A DNA stretch of 64,000 nucleotides from Hansschlegelia zhihuaiae (GTDB taxonomy: Bacteria; Pseudomonadota; Alphaproteobacteria; Rhizobiales; Methylopilaceae), in assembly GCF_004103825.1 (NCBI RefSeq), contig NZ_RYFI01000013.1, positions 60,536-124,535 of the forward strand, read 5' to 3'. Of the stretch, positions 47,001 through 58,600 are shown piece by piece (the first letter of the stretch is position 1; the number at the start of each line of letters is the position of its first letter). The position numbers and the translations under genes are program-made. Below the pieces are notes generated by a model. It was given only the letters and a program-made list of their open reading frames with translations, was not told the origin of the DNA and searched no databases.

Positions 47001-47648
47001 ATGACGGTCGAGATCAAGATCTGCGGTTTGTCGGAGGAGAGGACGCTCGAGGCGGCGATCGCAGCGGGCGCCGAAATCGTCGGCCTGGTGTCCTTCCCGA
47101 AGAGCCCGCGCCACGTGGCGCCCGAGCAGGCCGCGACGCTCTCGTCTCTGGCGCGGGGCAGGGCGCGGGTCGCGCTGCTCACCGTCGACGCCGGCGACTC
47201 TCTGCTCGGCGAGACGGTGGCGGCCGTGACGCCCGACATCCTGCAGCTTCACGGCGCCGAGACGCCGGAGCGCGTGAAGGAGCTCCGGCGCCGCTACGAC
47301 CGTGAGATCTGGAAGGCGGTGTCGATCGACGAGGCCGACGATCTGCGTCGCGCCGCGCCGTTCTGGGAGACGGCCGACCGTGTGCTGTTCGACGCGCGTC
47401 CGCCGCGCGAGGCGACGCTTCCGGGCGGCAACGGGGTCCCGTTCGACTGGCGCCTCCTTGCCGCTCTTGACCCTCACCGCGCCTTCGTGCTTTCCGGGGG
47501 GCTCACGCCCGGCAACGTCGCAGAGGCGATCCGGACGACGCGCGCCCGAGCGGTTGACGTGTCTTCCGGCGTGGAGTCCGCGCCGGGGGTCAAGGACGCG
47601 GCGCTGATCGCAGCCTTCGTCCGTGAGGCCCGCGCGGCCGCAGCTTGA
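47001..47648 (+). CDS. trpF: Phosphoribosylanthranilate isomerase
   Basis: 215 aa from ATG 47001. The catalytic cysteine is in the N-terminal IKICGL, followed by [12 protein letters not shown], the catalytic Asp in [18 protein letters not shown] and [14 protein letters not shown]. Third step of tryptophan synthesis from anthranilate. 25 bp before trpB; first gene of trpFBA-accD-folC. Confidence 0.96.
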   Translation: MTVEIKICGLSEERTLEAAIAAGAEIVGLVSFPKSPRHVAPEQAATLSSLARGRARVALLTVDAGDSLLGETVAAVTPDILQLHGAETPERVKELRRRYDREIWKAVSIDEADDLRRAAPFWETADRVLFDARPPREATLPGGNGVPFDWRLLAALDPHRAFVLSGGLTPGNVAEAIRTTRARAVDVSSGVESAPGVKDAALIAAFVREARAAAA

Positions 47649-47673
47649 TTTGTCTCAAGGGAAGGGTTCGCCC

Positions 47674-48887
<1,214 letters not shown>

Positions 48888-48891
<4 letters not shown>

Positions 48892-49721
48892 CCGCCCGCA
48901 TTGACGCCCGTTTCGCGCTCGCCGCGCGGGAGAACCGCGCCGCGCTCGTGACCTTCGTCACGGCGGGCGATCCCGACCACGAGACCTCGCTCGAGATCGT
49001 GCGGGCGCTGCCCGCCGCTGGCGCCGACGTGATCGAGCTCGGCATGCCGTTCACCGATCCGATGGCCGACGGCCCCGCGATCCAGGCCGCGGGCCTGCGC
49101 GCGCTGAAAGCGGGCGAGACCCTTATCAAGACGCTTGGTCTCGTGCGCGAGTTCCGCAAGACCGACGACGCCACGCCGATCATCCTGATGGGCTACTACA
49201 ACCCGATTTACGTCTACGGAGTCGAGCGCTTCCTCGCGGACGCCAAGGAGGCGGGAGCCGACGGCCTGATCGTGGTCGATCTGCCGCCGGAGGAGGACGA
49301 GGAGCTCTGCCTGCCGGCGCTCGAGGCGGGGCTCGCCTTCATCCGGCTCGCGACGCCGACCACCGACGACGCGCGCCTGCCGACGGTGCTCCGGAACACC
49401 TCGGGCTTCGTCTATTACGTCTCGATCGCCGGCATCACGGGCGCCGCGACGCCGGACTTCAACGTGGTCGCCTCCGCCGTCGCGCGGCTCAAGAAGCACA
49501 CGCGGCTGCCCGTGGCGGTCGGCTTCGGGGTCAAGACCGCGGAGCACGCCGCCGCCATCGCGGCCGGCGCGGACGGCGTCGTGGTGGGCTCGGCGCTGGT
49601 CGAGGCCGTCCGCACCTCGCTCGACCACGAAGGCCGCGCGAGCGCGCGCACCGTGGAAGCTGTCGTCGACCTCGTCCGCTCGCTCGCCGCAGGCGTCCGG
49701 CGCGGCCGCGCCGCAGCGTGA
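48888..49721 (+). CDS. trpA: Tryptophan synthase alpha chain
   Basis: 277 aa, GTG start inside the trpB stop. Catalytic Glu and Asp in [16 protein letters not shown], then [13 protein letters not shown] and [20 protein letters not shown]. Cleaves indole-3-glycerol phosphate to indole. Followed 33 bp later by accD. Confidence 0.97.
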
Positions 49722-49754
49722 CCGCCGCTTCACAGCGCTGTAAGAGTTCCGTCC

Positions 49755-50675
49755 ATGAACTGGCTCACCAACGTCGTCCGACCGAAGATCAACTCGCTCT
49801 GGCAGCGCCGCGAGGCGCCGGCCGAGAATCTTTGGATCAAGTGTCCCGAGACCGGCCAACTCGTCTTCCATAAGGACGTCGAGGCCAATGACTGGGTGAT
49901 CCCGGGCTCCGGCTATCATCTGCGGATGGGCGCGAGGCAACGCCTCGCCGCGACGCTCGACGACGGCTTCCAGGAGGTCGCTCTGCCAGAGGTCGCGACT
50001 GACCCTCTCAAGTTCCGCGACGAGAAGAAATACGCCGACCGGCTGAAGGACGCCCGCGCCAAGACCTCGATGACCGACGCCGTGAAGGTCGCGACCGGAA
50101 CCATCGAGGGCGCGCCCGCGACCGTGGTGGTGCAGGATTTCGACTTCATGGGCGGCTCGCTCGGCATGGCGGCCGGCGAGGCGATCGTGCGGGGACTCGA
50201 GACCGCCGCCGAGCGCGGCACGCCGCTCGTCCTGTTCGCGGCGTCCGGCGGCGCCCGCATGCAGGAGGGCATCCTGTCGCTCATGCAGATGCCGCGCACC
50301 ACGGTTGCGGTGCAGATGCTGCGCGAGGCGAAGAAGCCCTACATCGTCGTGCTCACCAATCCGACGACCGGCGGCGTCACCGCCTCCTACGCCATGCTCG
50401 GCGACATCCACATCGCCGAGCCCGGCGCGCTGATCGGCTTCGCGGGCCCCCGGGTCATCGAGCAGACGATTCGCGAGAAGCTTCCGGCCGGCTTCCAGAG
50501 ATCGGAATATCTCAAGGAGCACGGCATGGTGGACATGGTGGTCCACCGCAAGGACATGCGCGCGACGCTCGCAAGGCTCTGCCGTCTCCTGACCAAGCAT
50601 CCGCGCCCCGAGCCGAGGACCCCCGAGGCGGAGTCCGTCTCCGCCGAGGCCGAAGCATCCGCCGCCCACGCGTGA
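49755..50675 (+). CDS. accD: Acetyl-CoA carboxylase carboxyltransferase subunit beta
   Basis: 306 aa. Crotonase-like carboxyltransferase core: [51 protein letters not shown]. The N-terminal zinc-finger region aligns ([18 protein letters not shown]), but only one of the four cysteines of the classical C4 finger remains, as in other Hyphomicrobiales sequences I recall. First committed step of fatty-acid synthesis. Its TGA overlaps the folC GTG. Confidence 0.96.
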   Translation: MNWLTNVVRPKINSLWQRREAPAENLWIKCPETGQLVFHKDVEANDWVIPGSGYHLRMGARQRLAATLDDGFQEVALPEVATDPLKFRDEKKYADRLKDARAKTSMTDAVKVATGTIEGAPATVVVQDFDFMGGSLGMAAGEAIVRGLETAAERGTPLVLFAASGGARMQEGILSLMQMPRTTVAVQMLREAKKPYIVVLTNPTTGGVTASYAMLGDIHIAEPGALIGFAGPRVIEQTIREKLPAGFQRSEYLKEHGMVDMVVHRKDMRATLARLCRLLTKHPRPEPRTPEAESVSAEAEASAAHA

Positions 50676-52009
50676 GCGCGTTCCCAGCCAGGTCAGAGCC
50701 GGTGGACGGCAGCGACGCCTATCTCGATCGCTTCCTCGCGCTGCACCCGAAGGAGATAGACCTCTCGCTCGGGCGCATCGAGCGATTGCTCAAGGACCTC
50801 GGACATCCCGAGCGCGCCATGCCGCCCGTCGTCCAGGTCGCGGGCACCAACGGCAAGGGATCCAGCGCCGCCTTCATGCGCGCGATGCTGGAGGCGGCCG
50901 GCAGGCGCGTGCATGTCTACACCTCGCCGCATCTCGTGCGCTTCCACGAGCGCATCAGGCTCGGCGGGCGGTTCGTCGACGAGGACAGGCTGGCCGCGAC
51001 CTTCGAGGAGGTCGAGCGCGTCAATGACGGCCGCCAGATCACGCTGTTCGAGATCACGACCGCGGCCGCCATGCTGCTGTTCGCCCGGGAGCCGGCTGAT
51101 CTGCTGCTGCTCGAGGTCGGGCTCGGCGGCCGCTATGACGCCACCAACGTGGTGGAGAAGCCGCTCGCCAGCGTGATCACGCCGGTCAGCCTCGACCACC
51201 AGAAGTTCCTGGGCGACGATCTCGGGGCCATCGCCCATGAGAAGGCCGGCATCCTGAAGAGCCTCGTGCCCGCCGTGATCGCCCGGCAGGACGCGGCGGC
51301 CCTCGAGTCGATCGAGCGCGAGGCCGCCAAGGTCGGCGCGCCGCTGTCGATCTCCGGCCAGGACTGGCAGGCGCGCGAGGAGCGCGGCCGGCTCGTCTTC
51401 GAGGATGGCGACGGGCTGCTCGACCTGCCGCTGCCGCGCCTCGTCGGTCGCCACCAGATCGAGAACGCCGGCGCCGCCATCGCCACGCTGCGCGCCGTCG
51501 AACGGCTCAATGTCGAGACGCGCGCGATCGAGGTGGGACTGTCGTCCGTCGACTGGCCGGCGCGCATGCAGCGTCTGTCGTCGGGGAGGCTCCCGACCCT
51601 TCTTCCGACCGGCGCGGAGCTCTGGCTCGACGGCGGCCACAATCCGGACGGCGGGCGCGCGATCGCCTCGACCATGGCGGAGCTGGACGAGCGCTCCCCG
51701 AAGCCGATCGTGCTCGTCGTCGGCATGCTCAACACCAAGGATTCGGACGGTTTTCTCGAGGCTTTCGCGGGCCTCGCCGGTCGGCTCTACGGCGTGCCGA
51801 TCGGCTCCTCGACCGCGGCGCGCGCGCCCGACGAGGTGGTCGCGGCGGCCGAGCGGGCGGGCCTCGCGGCCGAGGCCTGCGGCTCGATCGAGGAGGCGCT
51901 GGCGAAGGCGTCGCGCGCCGCGGGCCCTGTCCCGCCGCGCGTGCTGATCACCGGCTCGCTCTATCTCGCAGGCGAAGCGCTCGCCGCGAACGGCACGCCG
52001 CCTGGCTGA
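50672..52009 (+). CDS. folC: Folylpolyglutamate / dihydrofolate synthase
   Basis: 445 aa. Mur-ligase-like ATP loop [49 protein letters not shown] and, in the C-terminal domain, [15 protein letters not shown]. It adds glutamate to (dihydro)folate. GTG start overlaps accD. The last ~95 codons have a degenerate second copy at 52893-53070. Confidence 0.96.
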   Translation: MSAFPARSEPVDGSDAYLDRFLALHPKEIDLSLGRIERLLKDLGHPERAMPPVVQVAGTNGKGSSAAFMRAMLEAAGRRVHVYTSPHLVRFHERIRLGGRFVDEDRLAATFEEVERVNDGRQITLFEITTAAAMLLFAREPADLLLLEVGLGGRYDATNVVEKPLASVITPVSLDHQKFLGDDLGAIAHEKAGILKSLVPAVIARQDAAALESIEREAAKVGAPLSISGQDWQAREERGRLVFEDGDGLLDLPLPRLVGRHQIENAGAAIATLRAVERLNVETRAIEVGLSSVDWPARMQRLSSGRLPTLLPTGAELWLDGGHNPDGGRAIASTMAELDERSPKPIVLVVGMLNTKDSDGFLEAFAGLAGRLYGVPIGSSTAARAPDEVVAAAERAGLAAEACGSIEEALAKASRAAGPVPPRVLITGSLYLAGEALAANGTPPG

Positions 52010-52111
52010 GCCGGCCGCTCTCTCATCACTTTACCGCCGTGACGCCGCAGGCTCGCCACGCTGCGCCCGTAGCAAAGGTTCGGGGCCGAATTTCACGAAG
52101 GGAGCTGCGAC

Positions 52112-52867
52112 ATGGCCAATGATCCGTTCGACTTCCCGGACGACCTCGACCTCGACGACTATCTGGGGTCCAACGGTCCAGACGACTTCAAGGGCGACGA
52201 CGGCGCAGACTTTTTCTACGGGCGCGACGGCGACGACGTGATCCGCGGCGCCGGCGGCCATGACGGTCTCGCCGGCGGCGACGACGAGGACAGCATCGAG
52301 GGCGGCGCCGACGGCGACGCGCTGCTCGGCGGCGGCGGCGACGACACGATCAACGGCGGCAGCGGCAGCGACTCGGTGGCCGCCGGCTCAAGCGACGATA
52401 TCGTGCACGGCGGCTCCGGGCGCGACTTCATCTCCGGCGACTCGGGCGACGACGCGGTCTCTGGCGCTGGCGGAGACGACGTGCTGTTCGGCGCCTCGGG
52501 CGCCGACACACTGAGGGGCGGGATCGGCGACGACATCCTGACGGGCGGTTCCGGCGACGATCAACTGAGCGGCGGCAAGGGCGAGGACCGTTTCGTAATC
52601 GAGGATGCCGGCCGGGACGCGGTGCTTGACTTCAGCAAGACGAAGGACGTGCTCGATTTCTCGGCCACCGGTGTCGACAGCCTCCGAGACCTCGACAACA
52701 TCGCGCATAACGAGGGCGGCGATCTGTTGATCGATTTCGGCGGCGGCGACGTAGTGACGATCAAGGACACCGTTTTCGCCGACCTCGACAAGCACAACAC
52801 CGACTTCCGCCCCACTCAGGACGATTTCTCCGACAAGATCCCGGACTTCGACGACCTGTTCGGCTGA
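52112..52867 (+). CDS. Small RTX Ca-binding protein (1 of 2 near folC)
   Basis: 251 aa. After an acidic N-terminus (FDFPDDLDLDDYLG) come about a dozen RTX nonapeptides (GGADGDALL, GGGGDDTIN, GGSGRDFIS and so on), then a C-terminal domain VLDFSKTKDVLDFSATGVDS ... GGDLLIDFGGGDVVTI ... FADLDKHNTDF typical of type I secreted RTX proteins. No signal peptide. ATG 52112 with AAGGGAGC upstream. Starts 102 bp after folC; its paralogue lies 325 bp downstream. Exporter genes are not in the window. Function unknown. Confidence 0.88.
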   Translation: MANDPFDFPDDLDLDDYLGSNGPDDFKGDDGADFFYGRDGDDVIRGAGGHDGLAGGDDEDSIEGGADGDALLGGGGDDTINGGSGSDSVAAGSSDDIVHGGSGRDFISGDSGDDAVSGAGGDDVLFGASGADTLRGGIGDDILTGGSGDDQLSGGKGEDRFVIEDAGRDAVLDFSKTKDVLDFSATGVDSLRDLDNIAHNEGGDLLIDFGGGDVVTIKDTVFADLDKHNTDFRPTQDDFSDKIPDFDDLFG

Positions 52868-52892
52868 GACGGGGTCGAGGCGGAGGGAGATA

Positions 52893-53070
52893 GAGCGCCG
52901 GACCGAGCCGATCGTGCTGGCGCTCGGGATTCTGAATGCCGAGGATTCGGACGGGTTTCTCGAAGCCTTCGCGAGCGGCCGGCCCCGTGCCCCGCTCGCG
53001 CCGATCGCGGGCTCGCTCTATCTCGCAGGCGAAGCGCTGGCGTCGAACGGCGCCTTGCTGGGCGACCAAT
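52893..53070 (+). pseudogene. Degenerate duplicate of the folC 3' end
   Basis: The frame reads EPIVLALGILNAEDSDGFLE, matching [20 protein letters not shown] of the intact folC, then after an internal deletion of roughly 60 codons [16 protein letters not shown], matching [17 protein letters not shown]. It lies between the two small RTX genes and has no start or catalytic domain. It marks the join of a tandem duplication of [folC tail + RTX gene]. Confidence 0.88.
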
Positions 53071-53146
53071 GGCGCGACCATGGCGCCATACGTAGTTGCC
53101 CTCATATCTGATCGTCATCCGAATACCCTACGGTCTCCGCTGGCGT

Positions 53147-53170
53147 GACGCGTCGCAGAGGCGACGCGTC
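53147..53170. promoter_or_regulatory. Strong hairpin in the leader of the second small RTX gene
   Basis: GACGCGTCGC (53147-53156) and GCGACGCGTC (53161-53170) form a perfect 10-bp stem with a 4-nt loop, ending 22 bp before ATG 53193. No T tract follows, so it is not a typical terminator. It could hinder translation initiation or be a protein site. Confidence 0.5.
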
Positions 53171-53192
53171 GATTCGCGCGCGGACGGTCGAG

Positions 53193-53975
53193 ATGGGCGA
53201 ACAGGCGAGCGTTCCGGACGAGATCATCTGCGTGCTCTACGACCACGAGAACGACCCCGTGACCGCCGAGCCGGACGAGACGACCGGCGTCCCGGACCCG
53301 CTCGAGCCGGATGACGGCGAGGGCGCCACCAGCGCCGGAACGACCGCTCAGCCTGGGGAGACGGCGGGCTTGTCGCACGGCGCGCCGCTGCCGGACGGCG
53401 TGTACTTCGTCGACACGATCCGGTGGGGCGGGACAGATGGCGACGACGTCTATGAGGGCGGCTCCCGGACCAACGTCTATTTCGGCGACCGCGGCGACGA
53501 CAGGATCTCGGGTCTCGCGGGCGATGACGGGCTGCTCGGCGGCGCCGGTCGGGACACGATCGAGGGCGGAGCCGGCTTCGACTACCTGGGCGGCAATGGC
53601 GGCGACGACGAGATCGATGGCGGCGCTGGCCGGGACTTCGTCTGGGGCGGCTCCGGCGACGACGTCCTTCGCGGCGGCAAGGGCGACGACTTCCTGCTCG
53701 GCGGCGTTGGCGACGACAGGCTGACGGGCGGCCTCGGCCGCGACCGGTTCCTCGTCCATGCGAGCGGCGAAGACATGATCCTCGACTTCGACAAAGGCGC
53801 GGATCGACTCGACTTCTCCCTGACATCCGTCGAAGGGCTCGACGAACTTGAGGGCTTGAGCGAGCAGCGTGGCGACGACCTCGTCATCACTTTCGTGGAC
53901 GGCGACGTCACCATCCTAAGGGATGCGACCTTCGCCGACCTCAATGACGGCAATACGGATTTCGGACTGATCTGA
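53193..53975 (+). CDS. Small RTX Ca-binding protein (2 of 2 near folC)
   Basis: 260 aa from ATG 53193 (an in-frame start at 53145 would add 16 residues across a hairpin). The first ~85 residues are acidic and Pro/Thr/Ala-rich without repeats, then RTX nonapeptides (GGAGRDTIE, GGAGRDFVW, GGSGDDVLR, GGKGDDFLL, GGVGDDRLT) and a C-terminal domain ILDFDKGADRLDFSLTSVEG ... GDDLVITFVDGDVTIL ... FADLNDGNTDF, clearly paralogous to the neighbour at 52112-52867. Probable type I secretion substrate of unknown function. Confidence 0.85.
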   Translation: MGEQASVPDEIICVLYDHENDPVTAEPDETTGVPDPLEPDDGEGATSAGTTAQPGETAGLSHGAPLPDGVYFVDTIRWGGTDGDDVYEGGSRTNVYFGDRGDDRISGLAGDDGLLGGAGRDTIEGGAGFDYLGGNGGDDEIDGGAGRDFVWGGSGDDVLRGGKGDDFLLGGVGDDRLTGGLGRDRFLVHASGEDMILDFDKGADRLDFSLTSVEGLDELEGLSEQRGDDLVITFVDGDVTILRDATFADLNDGNTDFGLI

Positions 53976-53981
53976 TCCGGC

Positions 53982-54968
53982 TCAGCCGGCCTTCAGTCCC
54001 GCCTCCTTGATCAGCTTGCCCCATTTTTCCGCTTCGGCGGCCTGCAGCGCCTGGACCTCCTCGATCGAGCTCCCGATCGGCGTGAAGCCGAGCTCCGTCA
54101 GGCGCTTGGCTGCCTCCGGCTTCCGTACGCCGGCGGCGATCGCCTCGTTCATCCGCTTCACGGCGTCGTCGGGCGTCCCGGCGGGGGCGAGCAGCGGATA
54201 CCAGCCGTCGAGTTCGTAGCCAGACACGGCTTCGGCGACGATCGGGGTCTGCTCCCATCCCTTGGCCGGCGTCTTGCCCGTCGTGGCGAGCGCGACCAGC
54301 TTGCCGTCGTCCACGAGCTTGCGCGCCACCAGCGGGCTGATGAAGCTCATGTCGACGCGGCCGGCGATCAGGTCGACCACGACCTCGCTGGTGCCCTTGT
54401 AGGGCACGTGCACAACGTCGATCCCCGCCATGCTCCGGAACAGCTCGCCGCCGAGATGGAGCGTGGTGCCCACTCCCGACGACGCGTAGGTGAGCGCACC
54501 GGGCTTCGCCTTGGCGAACTCCACTAGCTCCTTCACGGTCTTCGCTTCGAGCCCGTTGCGGGTCGCGAGCACCGAGGGTCCGCTGGTGACGTTGGAGATC
54601 GCCCGCATCGCCTCGATCTTGTAGGAGGCGTTCGGCGTCAGCATCGGATGGGTCACGAAGCCGACGCCGGAAGGCAGCACCACCGTGTAGCCGTCCGGAT
54701 CGGCGCGCGAGACGGCCCCGACCGCGGTCGCGCCGCCGGCTCCCGGCCGGTTTTCGACGATCGCCTGCTGGCCGAAGGCCTCGCCCAGAATCTGGCCGAC
54801 CAGCCGGCCGATGATGTCGTTCGGGCCGCCGGGCGGGAACGGCACCACGAGCGTGATGGGCTTTTCAGGGAACGCCGCCAAGGCAGGCCGGCAGAGGGCC
54901 GCGGCCATGACGGCTCCGGCCGCGCCGACCACGAGCCTCCGCGATGGGTTGTCGAAAATCCGTTCCAA
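53982..54968 (-). CDS. Bug/TctC-type periplasmic substrate-binding protein (3 of 3)
   Basis: 328 aa. Twin-arginine-like signal (NPSRRLVVGAAGAVMAAALC, cleavage near ALAA). Bug signatures ITLVVPFPPGGPNDIIGRLV, VENRPGAGGATAVGAVSRADPDGYTVV, VHVPYKGTSEVVVDLIAGRVD. Isolated: no TctA/B, regulator or enzyme beside it, and its stop lies 6 bp from the end of the convergent RTX gene. Ligand unknown. Confidence 0.92.
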   Translation of the reverse strand: MERIFDNPSRRLVVGAAGAVMAAALCRPALAAFPEKPITLVVPFPPGGPNDIIGRLVGQILGEAFGQQAIVENRPGAGGATAVGAVSRADPDGYTVVLPSGVGFVTHPMLTPNASYKIEAMRAISNVTSGPSVLATRNGLEAKTVKELVEFAKAKPGALTYASSGVGTTLHLGGELFRSMAGIDVVHVPYKGTSEVVVDLIAGRVDMSFISPLVARKLVDDGKLVALATTGKTPAKGWEQTPIVAEAVSGYELDGWYPLLAPAGTPDDAVKRMNEAIAAGVRKPEAAKRLTELGFTPIGSSIEEVQALQAAEAEKWGKLIKEAGLKAG

Positions 54969-55129
54969 GACTGTCTCCCCGCTCGCTGACCGCGTGTCGG
55001 GAGATCATAAAGCGGGCATGACTAAAGTCTATGCACGAGAGAGAGGGGACATCCCGGCCAAAGAAAACCCCGGCGTCGCCGTCGGGGTTCTCACATGCCA
55101 TCTCCGGACACGCCGGACTGGGGCTCGGC

Positions 55130-55450
55130 TCAGACCGAAGACTCGATCCAGCTGACGAGCTTCGACTTCGGGGCCGCGCCTCGCTGCGTCGCGACGTGCT
55201 CGCCGCCCTTGAACATCATGAGCATCGGAATCGCCGAAATGCCGAAGCGCGTCGCGATCTCGGGGTTCTCGTCGACATTGAGCTTCACGATCTTCACCTT
55301 GCCGGCCATCTCGTTGGAGATCTCTTCCAGCGCCGGGCCGATCGCGCGACACGGGCCGCACCATTCGGCCCAGAAATCGACGACCACGGGCTCGGACGAG
55401 TTGAGCACGTCCTGTTCGAAGGTCGAGTCGGAAACCTTTGCGGTCGCCAT
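55130..55450 (-). CDS. trxA: Thioredoxin
   Basis: 106 aa from ATG 55450. Classical [19 protein letters not shown] active site, cis-proline in [14 protein letters not shown]. General protein disulfide reductant in the cytoplasm. Downstream of addA in the same orientation, as in many Hyphomicrobiales. Confidence 0.97.
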   Translation of the reverse strand: MATAKVSDSTFEQDVLNSSEPVVVDFWAEWCGPCRAIGPALEEISNEMAGKVKIVKLNVDENPEIATRFGISAIPMLMMFKGGEHVATQRGAAPKSKLVSWIESSV

Positions 55451-55618
55451 GGGGTGCCTTTCCAAGAGGGGACGCGGGCGGCGCAGGATTTGCGAAAGGC
55501 CGCTCGCCACGTTGACCGAAAGGTATGGACGGCCCCGTTGAGCGTCAAGCAAGCGCGGTCCAGTGCGTAGCGCATGTCTCCCTCGCCTTTCAAAGGGGAG
55601 GAATATTCGCGGCTCGGA

Positions 55619-58600
55619 TCAGCTTGCGACTTTGGCCGTCTCTGAGAGCTCGAGGCGTTCCAGCCGCGGCGTAGCGGTCCACAGGATCGCGGCGCGCACG
55701 GGGCGGTCGGGCCAGATCTCCTGAAGCAGCTCCGCATAGGCCGCGAGCTGGGCGACGTAAGCGGCGGGCGCAGGCGCGCCGGGGGACGGCGGCGTGCGGT
55801 CTGTCTTGTAGTCCACGACCAGCACCGCCTCGTTAGTCACAGCCAGTCGGTCGATTCGGCCGGAGACCGGCCGGCCGTCCGCCAGCCGCCCGACGACCGG
55901 GACCTCGCCGCGCGCGTCCGGCGCGAACACCTCGGCGAAGGCGGAATCGGCGACGATCGCGAGCGCCGACGCCGCAAGCGCGCCGCAGGCCTCCATGCCA
56001 AGCGCCTCCGCTCCGGTTGCGGCGATCCGCGCGGCGACTTCGGCCCGGCGCGCGGTCTCGACGTCGGGCAGCGCCTTCAGCAGCCGATGGAGCAACACGC
56101 CGCGGGCGCGCGCGGCTTCCGCGCCGGGCGGACCCGCAAAGGCCGGCGCACCGTCGTCCTCCGCGACGATCGCCGAAGGCGACAGCGGCCTGCCCGGCGC
56201 AGCCTCGAAGGGCGCGGGCGTGAAGAGCCAGTCGGCGGACGGCGCTGGCGCCGACTGAGGCGCGTCGGCGCGCGTGGCGAGCGGCGGCGCCGGCTCGCCA
56301 GAGCGGAGCGACAGATGCGGGCCTTCAGGGCTTTCGACGGTCTCCACGCCCTCCGCGCAGCCGAGTCCGTCGCGCACGAGGTCGTACCAGGCGCCCTCGG
56401 GCCGCTCCCGGCCGACGTCGTGGCCGCAGACCAGCAGCCGGTCCTTGGCGCGCGTCATCGCGACATAGAGCAGGCGGCGGTGCTCGGCCTCGGCGCGCGC
56501 TGTCCGTTCGGCGCGGGCGGCGGCGAGCGCCGGCGGGTCCTCGGCCTTCGGTCCCGCCCAGACCGGGATCGCGGCCGCGTCGTGGCCGGCATGCGGCCGC
56601 GGCAGCATCAGCAGGCAGGCCCCGCGGCCGGACGTCGCCGGCCCGCAGGTGTCGGCGAGCACGACGAACTCGGCCTCGAGCCCCTTCGCGCCGTGCACTG
56701 TCATAACCCGGACCTCGCCCGAGGAGACGTCGAGGTCGCGCTTGATCTCGGCCGGCGCCGCCCGCATCCAGCGCAGGAAGCCCGCGAGAGTCGGCGGGTG
56801 GCTCCGCGAAAACTCCTGCGCGAGGTCCAGGAAGGCGTCGAGCGGGTCGTCGACCTCCTCGCCGAGCCGCGCCCGGAACGCCCTCCGGCCGCCGGCCTTG
56901 GCCAGGACATGGGCGTAGAAGTCGAGCGGCGAGCGCCCCGCCGCCTCGCGGGCGAAGCCGCGATAGGCCTCCGCCGCCGCAACCGCGCGGGGCGGCCCGT
57001 CGGGGAGAGCGTCGATCAACCGACCCTTCCGGCCCGGCGCGACCCCCATCAGGTCGTCGTCGTCGAGCCCGAACAGCGGGCCCTTCAGCGCGCAGGCGAG
57101 CGCGAGGTCGTCGTCGGGCGTCACGATCGCGTCGCCGAGCGCGAGCAGGTCCATGACCGCGATGTGCTCGCCGACGATCAGCCGATCGGCGCCCGCGACC
57201 GGGACCCCGCGGCGCTTCAGCGCCCGCAGGATCGCCTCGAACAGCGCCTTGCGCTGGCGGACGAGGATCAGGATCTCGCCGGGCGGCACCTCGCCGGCGG
57301 CGACCGTGCGACTGACCTCGGCCGCGATCTTATCGGCGAGCCGAACCACGGCGCTCTGCGGGTTCACGCGGTCGAACGGCGCGTCCCACGCTTCCTCGGC
57401 GTGCTGCGCGGCCTCCGCCGCGACGATCGGCCAGAGCTCCACGAGGCCGGGCGCCGAAGCCCTCGTGGTGGTGTGCAGCGTGCCTGCCTCGTCGCCGAAG
57501 GTCAGCCCGCGGTTGGCGGCTTCGCGCGAAAACACCGCGTCGACGCCGTCCAGCACCGCCTTCGTCGAGCGGAAGCTCTCGGTCAGCCGCACGTCGGCGA
57601 AGCTCCTGTCCACGTCCTTGTGGGCCGCGTCGTAGCGCCGCCGCGTGGCGCCGAAGGCGGCCGGTTCGGCGCCCTGGAACGAGAAGATCGACTGCTTCTC
57701 GTCGCCGACCGCGAAGACGGTGCGGTTCGCCGCGGCCCGTGCGCCCGCGCCGGCCAGAAAATCCTCGGTGAGGCGGAGCACGATCTCCCACTGCTCGGGC
57801 GCGGTGTCCTGCGCCTCGTCGACCAGGATGTGGTCGAGCCCGCCGTCGAGCTTGAACAGCACCCATTGGGCGTCCGAACGTGTCAGCAGCGCGCGAGCGC
57901 GGGAGATCAGGTCGTCATAGTCCAGCATGCCGCGCGCCGACTTCGCGGCGCCATAGGCCCCGATCGCGGCGTCGGCCAAGGTGAGAAGGGCGTGGGTGCG
58001 CTCGACGGCAGCGGCCAGGCGCATCCGCGCGACGAGCGAGGATATCCGGGCGAGCTCGGCGTCGAGGCGCCGCGCGAGGCCGGGCTCGGCCTTGCGCATC
58101 GCGGCGGTGACGAAGCGGCTTGCCGCGCGGGGCGCGCCGGACGCGGTGAGGAAGATGGCGAGATAGGCCTCGCGCGCCTTGGTCTCGGTCGTGGCGCCGG
58201 CCGCATGGACGAAGCAGCCGCCGAGCTTGGCGTCGGTGACCGACCCTTGCGACAGCGCCGCGCCGATCGCCGGCCATTCGCTGCGCGGGAGCGCGCCGGC
58301 CAGAACCTCGGCGTCCAGCGCTTCCGTCGTGTCGCCCATGTCGAGGCCGAGCACGGCGCGTAGCTCGCGCGCCGCGCCGTCCGGATCGTCGATCCCGTCC
58401 GCCGTGAAGAGCTTCCGGATCGCGTCGCGCTCCGAGACGGCCTCGGCGAGCGCGCCGTCGATCGTGCCCTCGGCGGCGCGGGCGACGAGGCGGGACAGCG
58501 CGCGGCCGACGGGCCTTTCGGGATGGCGCGCGGCCTCGGACAAGACGGCGGCTCGGGCCTCGGCCATCAGCTCCGCCTGGTCGCGCTCGTCGAGCTCGGA

